Origin: Methanoculleus sp. UBA303
GTDB lineage: Archaea; Halobacteriota; Methanomicrobia; Methanomicrobiales; Methanoculleaceae
Reading direction: 5' to 3'
Length of the DNA: 60,899 bases
Assembly (NCBI GenBank): GCA_002501655.1
Contig: DANY01000035.1
Coordinates: forward strand, 1 to 60,899
Made by a program: the position numbers and the translations under genes. The notes below the pieces were generated by a model. It saw nothing but the letters and a program-made list of their open reading frames with translations. It was not told the origin of the DNA and ran no database searches. How positions within the stretch are numbered: position 1 is the first letter of the stretch; every line of letters starts with the position of its first letter. Below, piece after piece: positions 35,772 through 44,335 of the stretch.

Positions 35772-37205
35772 ATGGGAGATCTGCTGGATAGATTTGAACC
35801 CATCCTTGCAGCGATGCCTGCAGTCAGAAGTCCGGAGGGGCACGTCCACTTCAAGAATAAACTCATGTGGACGCTTGCGATTCTGCTCCTCTACTTCACA
35901 TTGACCAATATCGATATCTTTGGACTCTCTCCACAGTCACAGGATATATTCGGACTATGGCGTGCCCTGCTTGCCGGTGCGAGCGGTTCGCTCCTGCATC
36001 TCGGCATCGGGCCGATCGTCACCGCATCGATCGTGCTGCAGCTGCTCAAGGGTGCCGGAATCCTGCAGATCGACACCAGTGATGCACGCGGCCAGGTCAT
36101 GTACATGGGCCTGCAGAAGATGCTCATCTTCGTGATGATCATCGTCGAGGCACTCCCCATGGTCGTGAGCGGGATGATGATGCCCGATCCGTCGGTAGCG
36201 GCACAGTTGTTCGGCGGGAATATGCTTGCGGTCTCGCTCCTGATCTTCCTCCAACTCTGCATCGGCGGGTTGCTGGTGGTGCTGATGGACGAGGTCGTCA
36301 CCAAGTGGGGCGTCGGCTCAGGTGTGGGGCTCTTCATCGTTGCGGGGGTCTCGCAGGGTCTCGTGAACGGGTTCCTGAACTGGCAGACGGGCACCGATCC
36401 CTTCCCGATAGGGTTCTTCCCGCGGCTGTTCGCCATAGGGACGTCGGGGGCAAACTTCCTCGAGTATTTCGGCACGGATATGCTCGCTCTCATCACGACG
36501 ATCGTGATCTTCATGGTCATCGTCTACGTGGAGTCGACCCGTATCGAGATCCCGCTTGCGCATACCGCCGTCCGCGGCGCCCGCGCGCGCTTCCCGGTGA
36601 AACTCATCTATGCGAGTGTTCTGCCTATGATCCTGGTCCGAGTGCTGCAGGCGAACATCCAGATGATCGGGATGTTCCTCTCAAACGCCGGGATAACGGT
36701 CCTCGGCGAGTTCCAGAATCAGCAACCGATCAACGGTCTCATGTGGTACATTGCACCGATCAACCAGCCGCAGGACTGGATGTGGTGGCTCTCCGAACTC
36801 GGGCATGCCCCCTGGGAGATCCTTTTCCGGATGGGCATCGATATCACCGTGATGGTGGTCGGGGGCGCTATCTTCGCGCTCTTCTGGGTCAAGACCGCAG
36901 GTCTCGACTCAAAGGATGTGGCACGGCAGATCCAGAGGAGCGGGATGCATATCCCCGGCTACCGCCGGAACGCCCAGGTGCTTGAGAAGTACCTCGACCG
37001 CTATATCCCGCGGATCACCGTCATCGGCGGTGCGTTCATCGGGGTCCTCTCGGTCGTCGCGAACCTCTTCGGTGTGATCGGCGCGGTCGGCGGAACGGGG
37101 CTGCTGCTTGCGGTGAGTATCACCTACCGGCTCTACGAGGAGGTCGCAAGCCAGCAGATCATGGAGATGTACCCGTTCATGCGGTCGTTCTTTGGGAAGG
37201 AGTAA
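35772..37205 (+). CDS. secY: Protein translocase subunit SecY
   Basis: 477 residues, ten transmembrane helices. SecY is the channel of the Sec translocon, moving secretory proteins and inserting membrane proteins such as the many surface proteins in this window. The archaeal N-terminal amphipathic stretch is followed by TM1 (WTLAILLLYFTLTNIDIFGL) and a short plug region; the pore helices contain VTASIVLQLLKGAGIL. The cytosolic loops bearing RGARARFPVKLIYAS and SGMHIPGYRRNAQ contact the ribosome. It closes the ribosomal operon; hairpins after it probably end the transcript. Confidence 0.97.
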   Translation: MGDLLDRFEPILAAMPAVRSPEGHVHFKNKLMWTLAILLLYFTLTNIDIFGLSPQSQDIFGLWRALLAGASGSLLHLGIGPIVTASIVLQLLKGAGILQIDTSDARGQVMYMGLQKMLIFVMIIVEALPMVVSGMMMPDPSVAAQLFGGNMLAVSLLIFLQLCIGGLLVVLMDEVVTKWGVGSGVGLFIVAGVSQGLVNGFLNWQTGTDPFPIGFFPRLFAIGTSGANFLEYFGTDMLALITTIVIFMVIVYVESTRIEIPLAHTAVRGARARFPVKLIYASVLPMILVRVLQANIQMIGMFLSNAGITVLGEFQNQQPINGLMWYIAPINQPQDWMWWLSELGHAPWEILFRMGIDITVMVVGGAIFALFWVKTAGLDSKDVARQIQRSGMHIPGYRRNAQVLEKYLDRYIPRITVIGGAFIGVLSVVANLFGVIGAVGGTGLLLAVSITYRLYEEVASQQIMEMYPFMRSFFGKE

Positions 37206-37400
37206 GTCCGAAGGCACCTCTTCTCTTTCAAGAGGGTGGTTCCGGGCGTTCCATTTTTTCCAGACCAACACAACCCGGTCGTTTTTCTTGTCCGAACGAT
37301 CCTTGTGATCGTTCAGGGCCCCGAGTGATTCCGAAAAGAATTACTCTTGAGGGCGTGGATTTATTTTGCAGGGAACTATAATCTAAATGGAGTGATAGAG
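37206..37400. terminator. Hairpins between secY and adkA
   Basis: Three stem-loops follow secY: CCTCTT/AAGAGG (near 37219-37237), GAACGATC (37294-37301) with GATCGTTC (37307-37314) around CTTGT, and GAGTGATTC (37323-37331) with GAATTACTC (37338-37346) around CGAAAA. T-runs at 37253-37259 and 37281-37286 are likely archaeal termination signals. ATTTATTTT near 37359 may be the adkA TATA box. Confidence 0.5.
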
Positions 37401-37976
37401 TTGGGGAAGAAAGTCGTCGTGACGGGGGTTCCCGGTGTCGGGAAGACCACTGTCATCAACGGTGCGATGGAGAGACTGGCGGCCGAGGGCATCGCTTATC
37501 AGGCTGTCAACTTCGGCACATTCATGTTTGATGTGGCCCGGAAAGATAATCTGGTCTCGAATCGCGACGAGATGCGCAAGCTCGGAAAAGATGTCCAGAA
37601 ACGCCTCCAGCAGGCGGCTGCTTCAGGGATCGCCGCCATGAGCACTGATGCGAACATCATCATCGATACCCATAGCAGCGTCAAGACACCGACGGGGTTC
37701 CTTGCGGGGCTGCCCAAATGGGTGCTTCGCGAGTTGATGCCCGATATGGTCGTGCTGGTGGAGACTGACCCGGACCAGATCCTGATGCGCCGGCTCGGCG
37801 ATGCCTCAAGGGTCCGTGATATGGAAGGAGCCCGTGCGATCGCCGAACACCAGGAGTTCAACCGCGCCGTCAGTGCGGCGTATGCGATGTATACCGGCTG
37901 CACCATCAAGATCGTCAGGAACGAAAACTTCCTGCTCGAACGGGGCATCGGCGACCTGGTGGATGTGCTGAGGTAA
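37401..37976 (+). CDS. adkA: Archaeal adenylate kinase AdkA
   Basis: 191 residues with a TTG start at 37401, chosen because GGAGTGA lies six bases upstream and archaeal AdkA begins at KKVVVTG. The P-loop GVPGVGKTT (9-17) is followed by the short lid typical of the archaeal trimeric enzyme (about 192 residues). AdkA interconverts AMP, ADP and ATP. DTHSSVKTPTGFLAGLP is a family block. Its place after secY and before the insertase and cmk genes is conserved in methanogens. Confidence 0.93.
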   Translation: MGKKVVVTGVPGVGKTTVINGAMERLAAEGIAYQAVNFGTFMFDVARKDNLVSNRDEMRKLGKDVQKRLQQAAASGIAAMSTDANIIIDTHSSVKTPTGFLAGLPKWVLRELMPDMVVLVETDPDQILMRRLGDASRVRDMEGARAIAEHQEFNRAVSAAYAMYTGCTIKIVRNENFLLERGIGDLVDVLR

Positions 37977-37982
37977 CCTGAC

Positions 37983-38603
37983 ATGGTGGACCTGAAGAAG
38001 CACGGCCCGACGATCGCCCTCCTCTTTACCATGCTCGTGATGCTCTCCTACGGCATCGAGTGGATTCGGGTGACGGTCGGTTCAGCGATGGATGTACTGC
38101 TGGGCCCCTTCATCGATACCCTTGGCGTACCGTTCTTTGTCATGATCCTGATCCTCTCCGGCATCACGGGGCTGTACTCGTCGCTTGTCCAGAAGTACAC
38201 TATCGATTACGAGAAGATGCAGGAGACGCAGGCGAAGATGCGAGTGTTTCAGAAGGAGTTCAGGGAGGCCCAGCTCTCCGGGGACGAGAAGCGGGTCAAG
38301 AAACTCCAAGGAAAGCAGGAACGGATGATGCAGGACCAACTCGATATCTCCCGGCAGCAGTTTACCCCGATGGCGATCATCCTCGTGCTGTCGGTGCCGA
38401 TCTTCTTCTGGCTCCTCCTGCGACTCCCGGCGGTCGGCGCGCCGACCACCATTGCGAGCGGCATCGTGATGCCCTTCCTTGGGGCCGTCACCCTCTCGGG
38501 TGTTGCGTTCTGGATCGTGCCTGCCTGGATCCTCTGGTACATGATCTGCTCGCTGACCATCAGCCAGGTGATCCGGAAATCTCTCAACATCGGAGGGCTC
38601 TGA
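37983..38603 (+). CDS. EMC3/TMCO1-family (DUF106) membrane insertase
   Basis: 206 residues. TM1 (about 10-26), TM2 (about 48-66), a cytosolic coiled coil (75-115, KMQETQAKMRVFQKEFREAQ and on) and C-terminal helices (125-195). This is the archaeal Oxa1/YidC-like branch (DUF106), related to EMC3 and TMCO1, which helps insert membrane proteins next to SecY and the ribosome. It starts six bases after adkA and shares its last base with cmk. Genomic linkage to secY supports the role. Confidence 0.88.
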   Translation: MVDLKKHGPTIALLFTMLVMLSYGIEWIRVTVGSAMDVLLGPFIDTLGVPFFVMILILSGITGLYSSLVQKYTIDYEKMQETQAKMRVFQKEFREAQLSGDEKRVKKLQGKQERMMQDQLDISRQQFTPMAIILVLSVPIFFWLLLRLPAVGAPTTIASGIVMPFLGAVTLSGVAFWIVPAWILWYMICSLTISQVIRKSLNIGGL

Positions 38604-39145
38604 TGCGGATCACCATCAGCGGCCCGCCGGGGAGCGGTACCACATCGCTCGCCCGGTACCTGGCCGGGAAGTACGGACTTGACCTCACCTCTGCGGGAGA
38701 GGTCTTTCGCCAGCTTGCCCGGGAGCATGGCATGGACCTCGCTGAGTTCGGCAGGTTTGCAGAGAACGATCCCTCGGTCGACCGTATGATCGACGCCCGG
38801 CAGAAAGAGATCGGCGAGGGTGCCGGGAACATTATCATCGAGGGCAGGCTCTCGGGCCGGATGATCGAGAACGCCGATCTCCGGATCTGGCTCTCTGCAT
38901 CACTCTCCTGCCGGGCGAAGCGGATAGCAGGCCGTGACGAGATGGATGAAGAGGGGGCCCGGGTCTACACTGTGAACCGGCAGAACTCAGAGGCTACCCG
39001 CTACCGGAACTACTATGGCATCGATATCAGCGACCTCTCGCCGTACGATATCGTCCTTTCGTCCGAGACCTTCGGTGTGGACGCTCTTGGAGCGATTGTG
39101 GATACGGCAATTGCGTGCCTCGCGCAGCAGGACAAAAACCTCTAA
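38603..39145 (+). CDS. cmk: Archaeal cytidylate kinase
   Basis: 180 residues from ATG 38603, which overlaps the preceding stop codon. The P-loop GPPGSGTTS (7-15) has Thr where most kinases have Lys, normal for archaeal Cmk. IIEGRLSG and RDEMDEEGARVYTVNRQNSE form the substrate and lid regions. It phosphorylates CMP and dCMP for nucleotide pools. It ends convergently with atpD, overlapping by four bases. Confidence 0.93.
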   Translation: MRITISGPPGSGTTSLARYLAGKYGLDLTSAGEVFRQLAREHGMDLAEFGRFAENDPSVDRMIDARQKEIGEGAGNIIIEGRLSGRMIENADLRIWLSASLSCRAKRIAGRDEMDEEGARVYTVNRQNSEATRYRNYYGIDISDLSPYDIVLSSETFGVDALGAIVDTAIACLAQQDKNL

Positions 39146-39786
39146 GGTTTTTCCGCTCTCTTTTCCTTTATTTTTTTGATGCGTCGGAGCCGTGTCCACT
39201 CCTGCCGCTCCATCTCGTCGCGCTGGTCCTCGATGAACCGGCGTTTCTCCACAAGTTCCGGGATGACTTTGAACTCCAGCGCGTTCACCCGCCGGCGGGT
39301 CCGCTCGATATCATCGAGCAATCGCTTGATGCTCCCTTCGAGTTCGGCACTTGCTACGATCGCTTCGAGGAGGTCCTCATAGGCGTCGGCGGCGTCGTCG
39401 ATGACCGATGATGTCCCGAGGACACTGTACCCCCGCTGGTCGAGTGTCTTCTTCACCATCACCGGTTCCAGGTCCGGAAGGCACACCCCGAAGACGTTCT
39501 TCTGTCCGGCCGTGTAGGTCGGGGCGGCCTCCACCGAGAGCGCTGCAAGGAGCACTCCCGTCTCCCCCTCCATCATGGCGGCGACCGCCACCATCTCCCG
39601 GGCCGCAGCGTATTTCTCCTCGAGTTCCTTACGATCGCGGGCGGCCTGATCGGCGAGTTTGATCAGTTCCAGCATCATGCCGTCGAGTTTCATAGCAAGA
39701 AGCCGGTGTACCCGCTCCGCGAGTGCCATCCGCCGCCTGACGATCAGGAGGCCGGATCGGGTGGGTTTGATATCGTCAACCGGCAT
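39142..39786 (-). CDS. atpD: V/A-type ATP synthase subunit D
   Basis: 214 residues from ATG 39786, with AGGAGG (complement of 39791-39796) just upstream. Subunit D is the central-stalk coiled coil that transmits rotation between the A3B3 head and the membrane rotor. The long N- and C-terminal helices are seen (MPVDDIKPTRSGLLIVRRRM at the start, EFKVIPELVEKRRFIEDQRD near the end), and the basic tail is IKKIKEKRAEKP. It follows atpC by ten bases. The other subunits are not in the window. Confidence 0.93.
   Translation of the reverse strand: MPVDDIKPTRSGLLIVRRRMALAERVHRLLAMKLDGMMLELIKLADQAARDRKELEEKYAAAREMVAVAAMMEGETGVLLAALSVEAAPTYTAGQKNVFGVCLPDLEPVMVKKTLDQRGYSVLGTSSVIDDAADAYEDLLEAIVASAELEGSIKRLLDDIERTRRRVNALEFKVIPELVEKRRFIEDQRDEMERQEWTRLRRIKKIKEKRAEKP
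39171..39177 (+). terminator. T7 run after cmk, inside atpD
   Basis: Seven T, preceded by further T-rich stretches from 39147, 26 bases after the cmk stop. It lies within the antisense 3' end of atpD (encoding Lys/Arg codons there), so both genes share this DNA. Confidence 0.45.
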
Positions 39787-39796
39787 GATACCTCCT

Positions 39797-40936
39797 TTAC
39801 ATGACAATATACTGCCATATCCGCTCGGACGGCAGACCGAACGCCTTCCCTCGCGCGATTGCCCGCAGGTTCGCGACCTCGTACTTCTTCCGCTCCAGGT
39901 AGGCGAGCACCGGCAGGACCGAGAACGGTTGGCGCCGGGAGAGGGAATCCATCTGCTGGAGTCTGACACGGGTTATCGCTATCTCGACCTCATGTATGGG
40001 GCGCCGGTGCTGGTGCCACCGCCGCCAGACCAGTTCCGCGGCGTCGATGCTCGAGAAATTCGGGTCCTGCCGGAGTTCGCGCACCGCCTGAGCCAGGATA
40101 GGGACGATCTCGGTCTGCAAAAAGATGTTGACGAACTCTTCCTCCGTCTCGACGCCGTAGAGTCGGCGGAAGAGGCTGAGAGGGATGCGGCCGCCCGAGA
40201 TCATGGTCCGGTCGACGACCGTGATGTCGCACGCCTCCCTCGCGCAGTGGAGCCGGAGGAGGTTCTTCATGTTGGTGATATCGATCTCGAACCGGAGGTA
40301 GGCGATCAGCTCCCGGCAGCCGCTGCACCCGGATGCGGCAAGACCGAGCAGCCCGGCGTAATAACATCTGTAGAGTTCGTTCTCGATCCGGGCAAAGACA
40401 CCCCGCTCTCCGCAGATCCGGTAGTATTCAGCAAGGACCGGGTAGAGCCGCCAGCCCCGGAGAGCCTCCAGGACTTCACTGCAGGTCGCAAGGTCGAGGA
40501 GGTGGTCGAGGAGCGCGCTGTCGACCTCCCCTGCCGGGATAAGGAGGTCGCGGACCTGCCGCCGGGGTATGTTGTGAACCGTGCCCCGCAGGATCGCCAT
40601 AACGTTTGCGATGTCCCATCGGGCGAGGTACTCTCCCGTCAGGGTGTGCAGATCCCCCGGGGCGATCACCATGGCGTTCCGGAACGACCGGGCCAGACTG
40701 CGGTTTACCGCCTCTTCGATGAGCTGGGCGCCGGAAAAGTCGCCGGCGAGATCCATGACGTCCTGGTAATCCTCCTGCCGGCCAAGGTGGGCGACGACCT
40801 CCGGTATGCTCATCCGCATGATACGCAGGTACTCTTCACGAGGAAGGAGTTTCGTCCTGCGGACCCGAAACCGGGTACAGGCGTAGATGCACGATGGAGA
40901 GATCACCACGACATCTTCATGTTCGTGCTCTCTCAT
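39797..40936 (-). CDS. atpC: V/A-type ATP synthase subunit C
   Basis: 379 residues from ATG 40936 (REHEHEDVVVISPSCIYACT); ATG 40963 would add nine residues and can also be argued. Subunit C, an all-helical funnel, couples the central stalk to the proteolipid ring. LARWDIANVMAILRGTVHN, RFEIDITNMKNLLRLH and the final RKKYEVANLRAIARGKAFGL are the three repeated helical motifs of the family. It is divergent from the deacetylase-like gene with only 58 bases between. Finding C and D without A, B, E, F, I and K is unusual. Confidence 0.92.
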   Translation of the reverse strand: MREHEHEDVVVISPSCIYACTRFRVRRTKLLPREEYLRIMRMSIPEVVAHLGRQEDYQDVMDLAGDFSGAQLIEEAVNRSLARSFRNAMVIAPGDLHTLTGEYLARWDIANVMAILRGTVHNIPRRQVRDLLIPAGEVDSALLDHLLDLATCSEVLEALRGWRLYPVLAEYYRICGERGVFARIENELYRCYYAGLLGLAASGCSGCRELIAYLRFEIDITNMKNLLRLHCAREACDITVVDRTMISGGRIPLSLFRRLYGVETEEEFVNIFLQTEIVPILAQAVRELRQDPNFSSIDAAELVWRRWHQHRRPIHEVEIAITRVRLQQMDSLSRRQPFSVLPVLAYLERKKYEVANLRAIARGKAFGLPSERIWQYIVM

Positions 40937-40994
40937 AAATGCACACCCGATGGTAAGGTTCATCTCCCGTGCCGACCGATCCCGCCCGGTCACC

Positions 40995-42008
40995 ATGCCA
41001 TACTCGATCGTGACCGGGGATGTCTTTGCGGGCCATGACGATCCCGGCCACCCCGAGTCACAGGCACGCCTCGAGGCCGCCCTCGGCGGGGTGCCGGCCG
41101 GTGCCCGCCGCATAGCCCCGGAGCAGGCGACGCCCCGGGACCTCGCACGGGTGCACACGCACCGGCATATCGCGGTCGTCCGCTCGCTCTGCAGGGAGTG
41201 TCCCGCCGGCCGGACCTGCTACCTGGACTCTGATACCTACGTCACCCGCGGATCGTTCGATGCGGCCCTGTACGCGGCGGGGGCTGCCTCTCAAGCGGTG
41301 GCGCGGGCGCTCGACGGCGAGCACTCGTTTGCCCTGGTCCGTCCGCCGGGGCACCATGCCACGCCGGACCGGGCTATGGGGTTCTGTCTCTTCAACAACG
41401 TTGCCGTTGCCGTGATGCGGGCGCTCCGCGAGGTTGACCGGGTGGCGATCCTCGACTGGGACCTGCACCACGGCAACGGGACGCAGGCGGTGTTCTACGG
41501 GAGCGACCGGGTGCTCTACTGTTCGATCCACCAGGCGGGGCTCTTCCCCGGGACCGGGTGGCTGGAGGAACAGGGTGCTGGCCCGGGCGTCGGGTATACC
41601 GTCAACGCGCCCCTTGAGCCAGGCTCGGCCGGTGCCGACTACGCCCTGGTCTTTCGGAAGATCTTCGTCCCGGCGATCCGGCGGTTCGAGCCGGATCTTG
41701 TGGTGGTGTCGGCAGGCCAGGATGCGCTCGCAGACGACCCGCTCGGTTCGATGCTTCTTAGACCCGACGACTTCGGAGCCCTGACCGGGATGCTGGCGGA
41801 AGCCGGGTGCGGGGCTCTCGCCCTCGTGCTCGAGGGAGGCTACGGGCGATCGCATGCCGGGGCCATCAGAGCGATAATCGCGGCCCTTGACGGAGCGCGC
41901 TTCACCCCGGGAGGCAGTGAGCCGAAAGCGAGCACCCGGATGCTCGTGAAGGCGATGTCACGCTCACGGGGACGAGCACGGGGATCGATACCGTCTACCT
42001 CTTCGTGA
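40995..42008 (+). CDS. Histone deacetylase-family amidohydrolase
   Basis: 337 residues from ATG 40995. Active-site pieces: RPPGHHA with the His pair 120-121, DWDLHHGNGT giving zinc ligands Asp156 and His158, third ligand Asp243 (in SAGQDAL), and EGGY with Tyr283. This is the class II/acetylpolyamine amidohydrolase-like fold; archaeal members may act on acetyl-lysine of chromatin proteins, acetyl-polyamines or other acyl amides. From about residue 305 the chain turns into an Arg/Ser-rich tail whose DNA, in another frame, encodes a surface-protein fragment, so the natural C-terminus was probably lost by recombination. The catalytic core is complete. Confidence 0.85.
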   Translation: MPYSIVTGDVFAGHDDPGHPESQARLEAALGGVPAGARRIAPEQATPRDLARVHTHRHIAVVRSLCRECPAGRTCYLDSDTYVTRGSFDAALYAAGAASQAVARALDGEHSFALVRPPGHHATPDRAMGFCLFNNVAVAVMRALREVDRVAILDWDLHHGNGTQAVFYGSDRVLYCSIHQAGLFPGTGWLEEQGAGPGVGYTVNAPLEPGSAGADYALVFRKIFVPAIRRFEPDLVVVSAGQDALADDPLGSMLLRPDDFGALTGMLAEAGCGALALVLEGGYGRSHAGAIRAIIAALDGARFTPGGSEPKASTRMLVKAMSRSRGRARGSIPSTSS

Positions 42009-42052
42009 CCGGACTGAACCTGACGTCCGCTGGCGGGCGGCTTGAAAGCCCT
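41948..42052 (+). pseudogene. Fragment of a Methanomicrobiales surface protein (DUF3821-like repeat)
   Basis: In the frame one base off the deacetylase, 41948-42052 reads GDVTLTGTSTGIDTVYLFV followed by TGLNLTSAGGRLESP. This resembles the YLFLTGPNL-type beta-strand repeat common in large surface proteins of Methanomicrobiales. It has no start, signal or continuation: a stop lies upstream at 41918-41920, and the frame turns into AT-rich promoter-like DNA at 42057. It is a stranded internal fragment fused to the end of the deacetylase gene. Confidence 0.6.
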
Positions 42053-42055
42053 GGT

Positions 42056-42255
42056 AATTATATATACATCAATGAACTATCTTGTACTACAATGAGTAAG
42101 GTGTTACCGGGGCTCTCAGCCCCGTCCATCGCCTCCGGGAGCATCCCGGGAGGACTCTTCTGGCCCCTTCCCCGTCCACGCTGGCGTCCGTACTGATCCC
42201 CCGCACATACTCGAACCCGATCGCTCATCGAACTCCATACTGGTAAACTGATACC
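42056..42255. promoter_or_regulatory. Leader region of the ECF transporter operon with two hairpins
   Basis: TAATTATATATAC (42055-42067) is a strong TATA box. Downstream, CGGGGCT (42108-42114) and AGCCCCG (42118-42124) form a 7-bp hairpin, directly followed by CCTCCGGGA and TCCCGGGAGG (about 42131-42152), a second stem. A transcript from this TATA would have a leader of about 160 bases containing both. It could be regulatory; no known riboswitch motif was recognised. Confidence 0.4.
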
Positions 42256-42822
42256 ATGAAGTCAAGAGACATTGCAATCGTCGGCATACTCCTTGCCGTA
42301 GGGGCCATCATCAGGTACATGTCGCTCCTGATCCCCGGCCCCATCGTATCGAACCTCGTGATCGCCTTTTATAGCCTCGCCATCATCCTCGTCGTGCCCA
42401 CGTTCCGGGAGGCGCTCGGGATCGGCGTTGTGGCGGGCGTCGTCTGCGCTCTCATCAGCCACTCGATATTCCCCCCCGCAAACCTGATCAGCGAACCCAT
42501 CGGGGCGGTCGTCTGCCTCGCAACCTATCTCGTGTTGAGAGACCGGTTCGTTCTCGCACCCGCCGTGACGACGCTTCTGGCCACCCTCGCGAGCGGATTC
42601 TCCTTCATCCTCATCGCGCTCCTTGCCGTGGCCCCGACGGTCCTTGGCAAGTTCGGGACGATCGGGGCGTTCCTCGCGGTAACCGTCCCGATCGTCCTCA
42701 TCACGGCAACGGTCAACGCCGTCGTTGCTCAGGCGCTCGATGTGCCGGCATCGCGGGCACTGATGCGGGGCGCCCCGCAGGCAGTTCCATCCCCGGGTAT
42801 GGGACCGGCAGATGACTTCTGA
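42256..42822 (+). CDS. ECF transporter substrate-binding S component
   Basis: 188 residues, six predicted membrane helices. S components are small membrane proteins that bind a vitamin or metal and dock onto the EcfAT module. MKSRDIAIVGILLAVGAIIR provides helix 1 with the small-residue pattern used to contact EcfT. The loop SHSIFPPANLISEPIGAV resembles the substrate lid of TrpP-like S components. The substrate cannot be assigned. The stop overlaps the next gene by eleven bases, so it is dedicated to the following ATPase/EcfT pair. Confidence 0.8.
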   Translation: MKSRDIAIVGILLAVGAIIRYMSLLIPGPIVSNLVIAFYSLAIILVVPTFREALGIGVVAGVVCALISHSIFPPANLISEPIGAVVCLATYLVLRDRFVLAPAVTTLLATLASGFSFILIALLAVAPTVLGKFGTIGAFLAVTVPIVLITATVNAVVAQALDVPASRALMRGAPQAVPSPGMGPADDF

Positions 42823-44335
42823 TCTCGGTCGGGAGACCGCCCTCTCTCTCAAGGGCGTCTCCTACACCTATCCCGGGTCGGAGTCGCCGGCACTCGATGG
42901 GATCAACTTTGATGTCCGGAGGGGGGAGATCGTCTTCGTCACCGGCCCTACCGGGGCGGGGAAGACGACCCTCTGCCTTGCCGCGTCCGGCATCCTCTAC
43001 CACGAGTACGGCGGCACGCTTAACGGCGCAATCACCATCCTCGGGAAGAGCGCCCGGGACTACCGGAGCATGGCCGAGATTGGAAGGCACGTCGGGGTGG
43101 TCTTCGACGACGCCGACGCCCAGCTCATCTTCTCTACCGTCGAGGAGGAGGTGGCCTCCGGGCTTGAGAACCTCGGGATCTCCCGGGAGGAGATGCGGCG
43201 AAGGCTCCGCCAGGTGATGGAGGCGACCGGGATCGCCGACCTCGCAGACCGGGCCCCGCACACCCTCTCCGGCGGGCAGAAGCAGCGGGTTGCCATCGCC
43301 GCAACCCTCGCCCTCGGCACGGAGGTTCTGGTCCTGGACGAACCGACCGCCGAGCTGGATGCGGAGGCGACCGGTGCGGTTTCCGCCCTCCTCCGGCGGC
43401 TCTCGGGCGAGGGCACGGCCGTGCTCATCGTCGAGCAGAAACTCGGTGCAATCGCCGCAATAGCGGACCGGATGCTCCTTGTCGAAGGTGGGGCAATCAC
43501 GCGAGAAGGGTCCCCCGCGCAGATGATACAGGCTGCCCTCACGAAGGGCGGCAGCGTCCGGCCCACTGCACCGGCGGCAGTCCCACGGAGCGAGGCCCCT
43601 CCCCTCATATCGGTCCGGGGGCTCGTCCACCGCTACGACGGGGTGACGGCCCTTGGGGGTCTTGACCTCGATGTCGCTCCCGGTGAGATCGTGGCCGTGG
43701 TCGGGGAGAACGGGTCCGGGAAGACGACGCTCGTCAAGCACTTCAACGGGCTGCTCCGTCCCACCGAAGGCAGCGTCACTGTCGACGGGCTCGATGCCGC
43801 GACCGTCCCGGTAGCGGAACTCGCGCGTCATGTGGGTCTGGTCTTCCAGAATCCGGACACCATGCTCTTTGCAGAGACCGTGGAGGGGGAGGTGGCCTTC
43901 GGTCTCCAGAACATCGATCCCGGCGACCCGGGGCATCCGGTCGACGCAGCCCTCGCAGAAGTTGGCCTCCTCCACCGGAAGGCGGCCTACCCGAGGTCGC
44001 TCTCGCGGGGCGAGCGGCAGCGTCTGGCCATAGCCTGCGTCATCGCCATGAGGCCGAAGGTGATCGTGCTCGACGAGCCTACGACCGGGCTCGATGCCCG
44101 GGAGTCAGGAAGGGTCATGGATATCCTTGGCCGCCTGCGATACGAAGGCCACACGGTCGTCATGGTGACGCACGACATGCACCTGGTAGAGAATTATGCA
44201 GACCGTATCGTCAGGATGGAGCAGGGAAGAATCGTCCGCGACGAGAGAACCTATGGGGAGGAAGCATGCCCGAAATTATGCAGTACGTCACCCGTGAGAG
44301 CGCCTTTCACCGCCTCCACCCACTCACCAAACTGA
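42812..44335 (+). CDS. Fused double ATPase of ECF transporter (EcfA1-EcfA2)
   Basis: 507 residues with two full ABC domains in one chain. Domain 1: Walker A GPTGAGKTT, signature LSGGQKQRVA, Walker B VLVLDEPTAELD. Domain 2: Walker A GENGSGKTT, signature LSRGERQRLA, Walker B VIVLDEPTTGLD. The two halves form the ATP sandwich that drives toppling of the S component. Fused EcfAA' occurs in several archaea. The last 23 residues (ACPKLCSTSPVR and on) overlap the EcfT gene by 70 bases in another frame and lack family similarity, probably an extended read-through of an older end. Confidence 0.92.
   Translation: MTSDLGRETALSLKGVSYTYPGSESPALDGINFDVRRGEIVFVTGPTGAGKTTLCLAASGILYHEYGGTLNGAITILGKSARDYRSMAEIGRHVGVVFDDADAQLIFSTVEEEVASGLENLGISREEMRRRLRQVMEATGIADLADRAPHTLSGGQKQRVAIAATLALGTEVLVLDEPTAELDAEATGAVSALLRRLSGEGTAVLIVEQKLGAIAAIADRMLLVEGGAITREGSPAQMIQAALTKGGSVRPTAPAAVPRSEAPPLISVRGLVHRYDGVTALGGLDLDVAPGEIVAVVGENGSGKTTLVKHFNGLLRPTEGSVTVDGLDAATVPVAELARHVGLVFQNPDTMLFAETVEGEVAFGLQNIDPGDPGHPVDAALAEVGLLHRKAAYPRSLSRGERQRLAIACVIAMRPKVIVLDEPTTGLDARESGRVMDILGRLRYEGHTVVMVTHDMHLVENYADRIVRMEQGRIVRDERTYGEEACPKLCSTSPVRAPFTASTHSPN

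Noticed and set aside
38060..38602. Apparent 181-residue N-terminal extension of cytidylate kinase
   Set aside because: It runs in a shadow frame through the DUF106 gene. The true start at 38603 gives the normal archaeal Cmk length and overlaps the previous stop codon.
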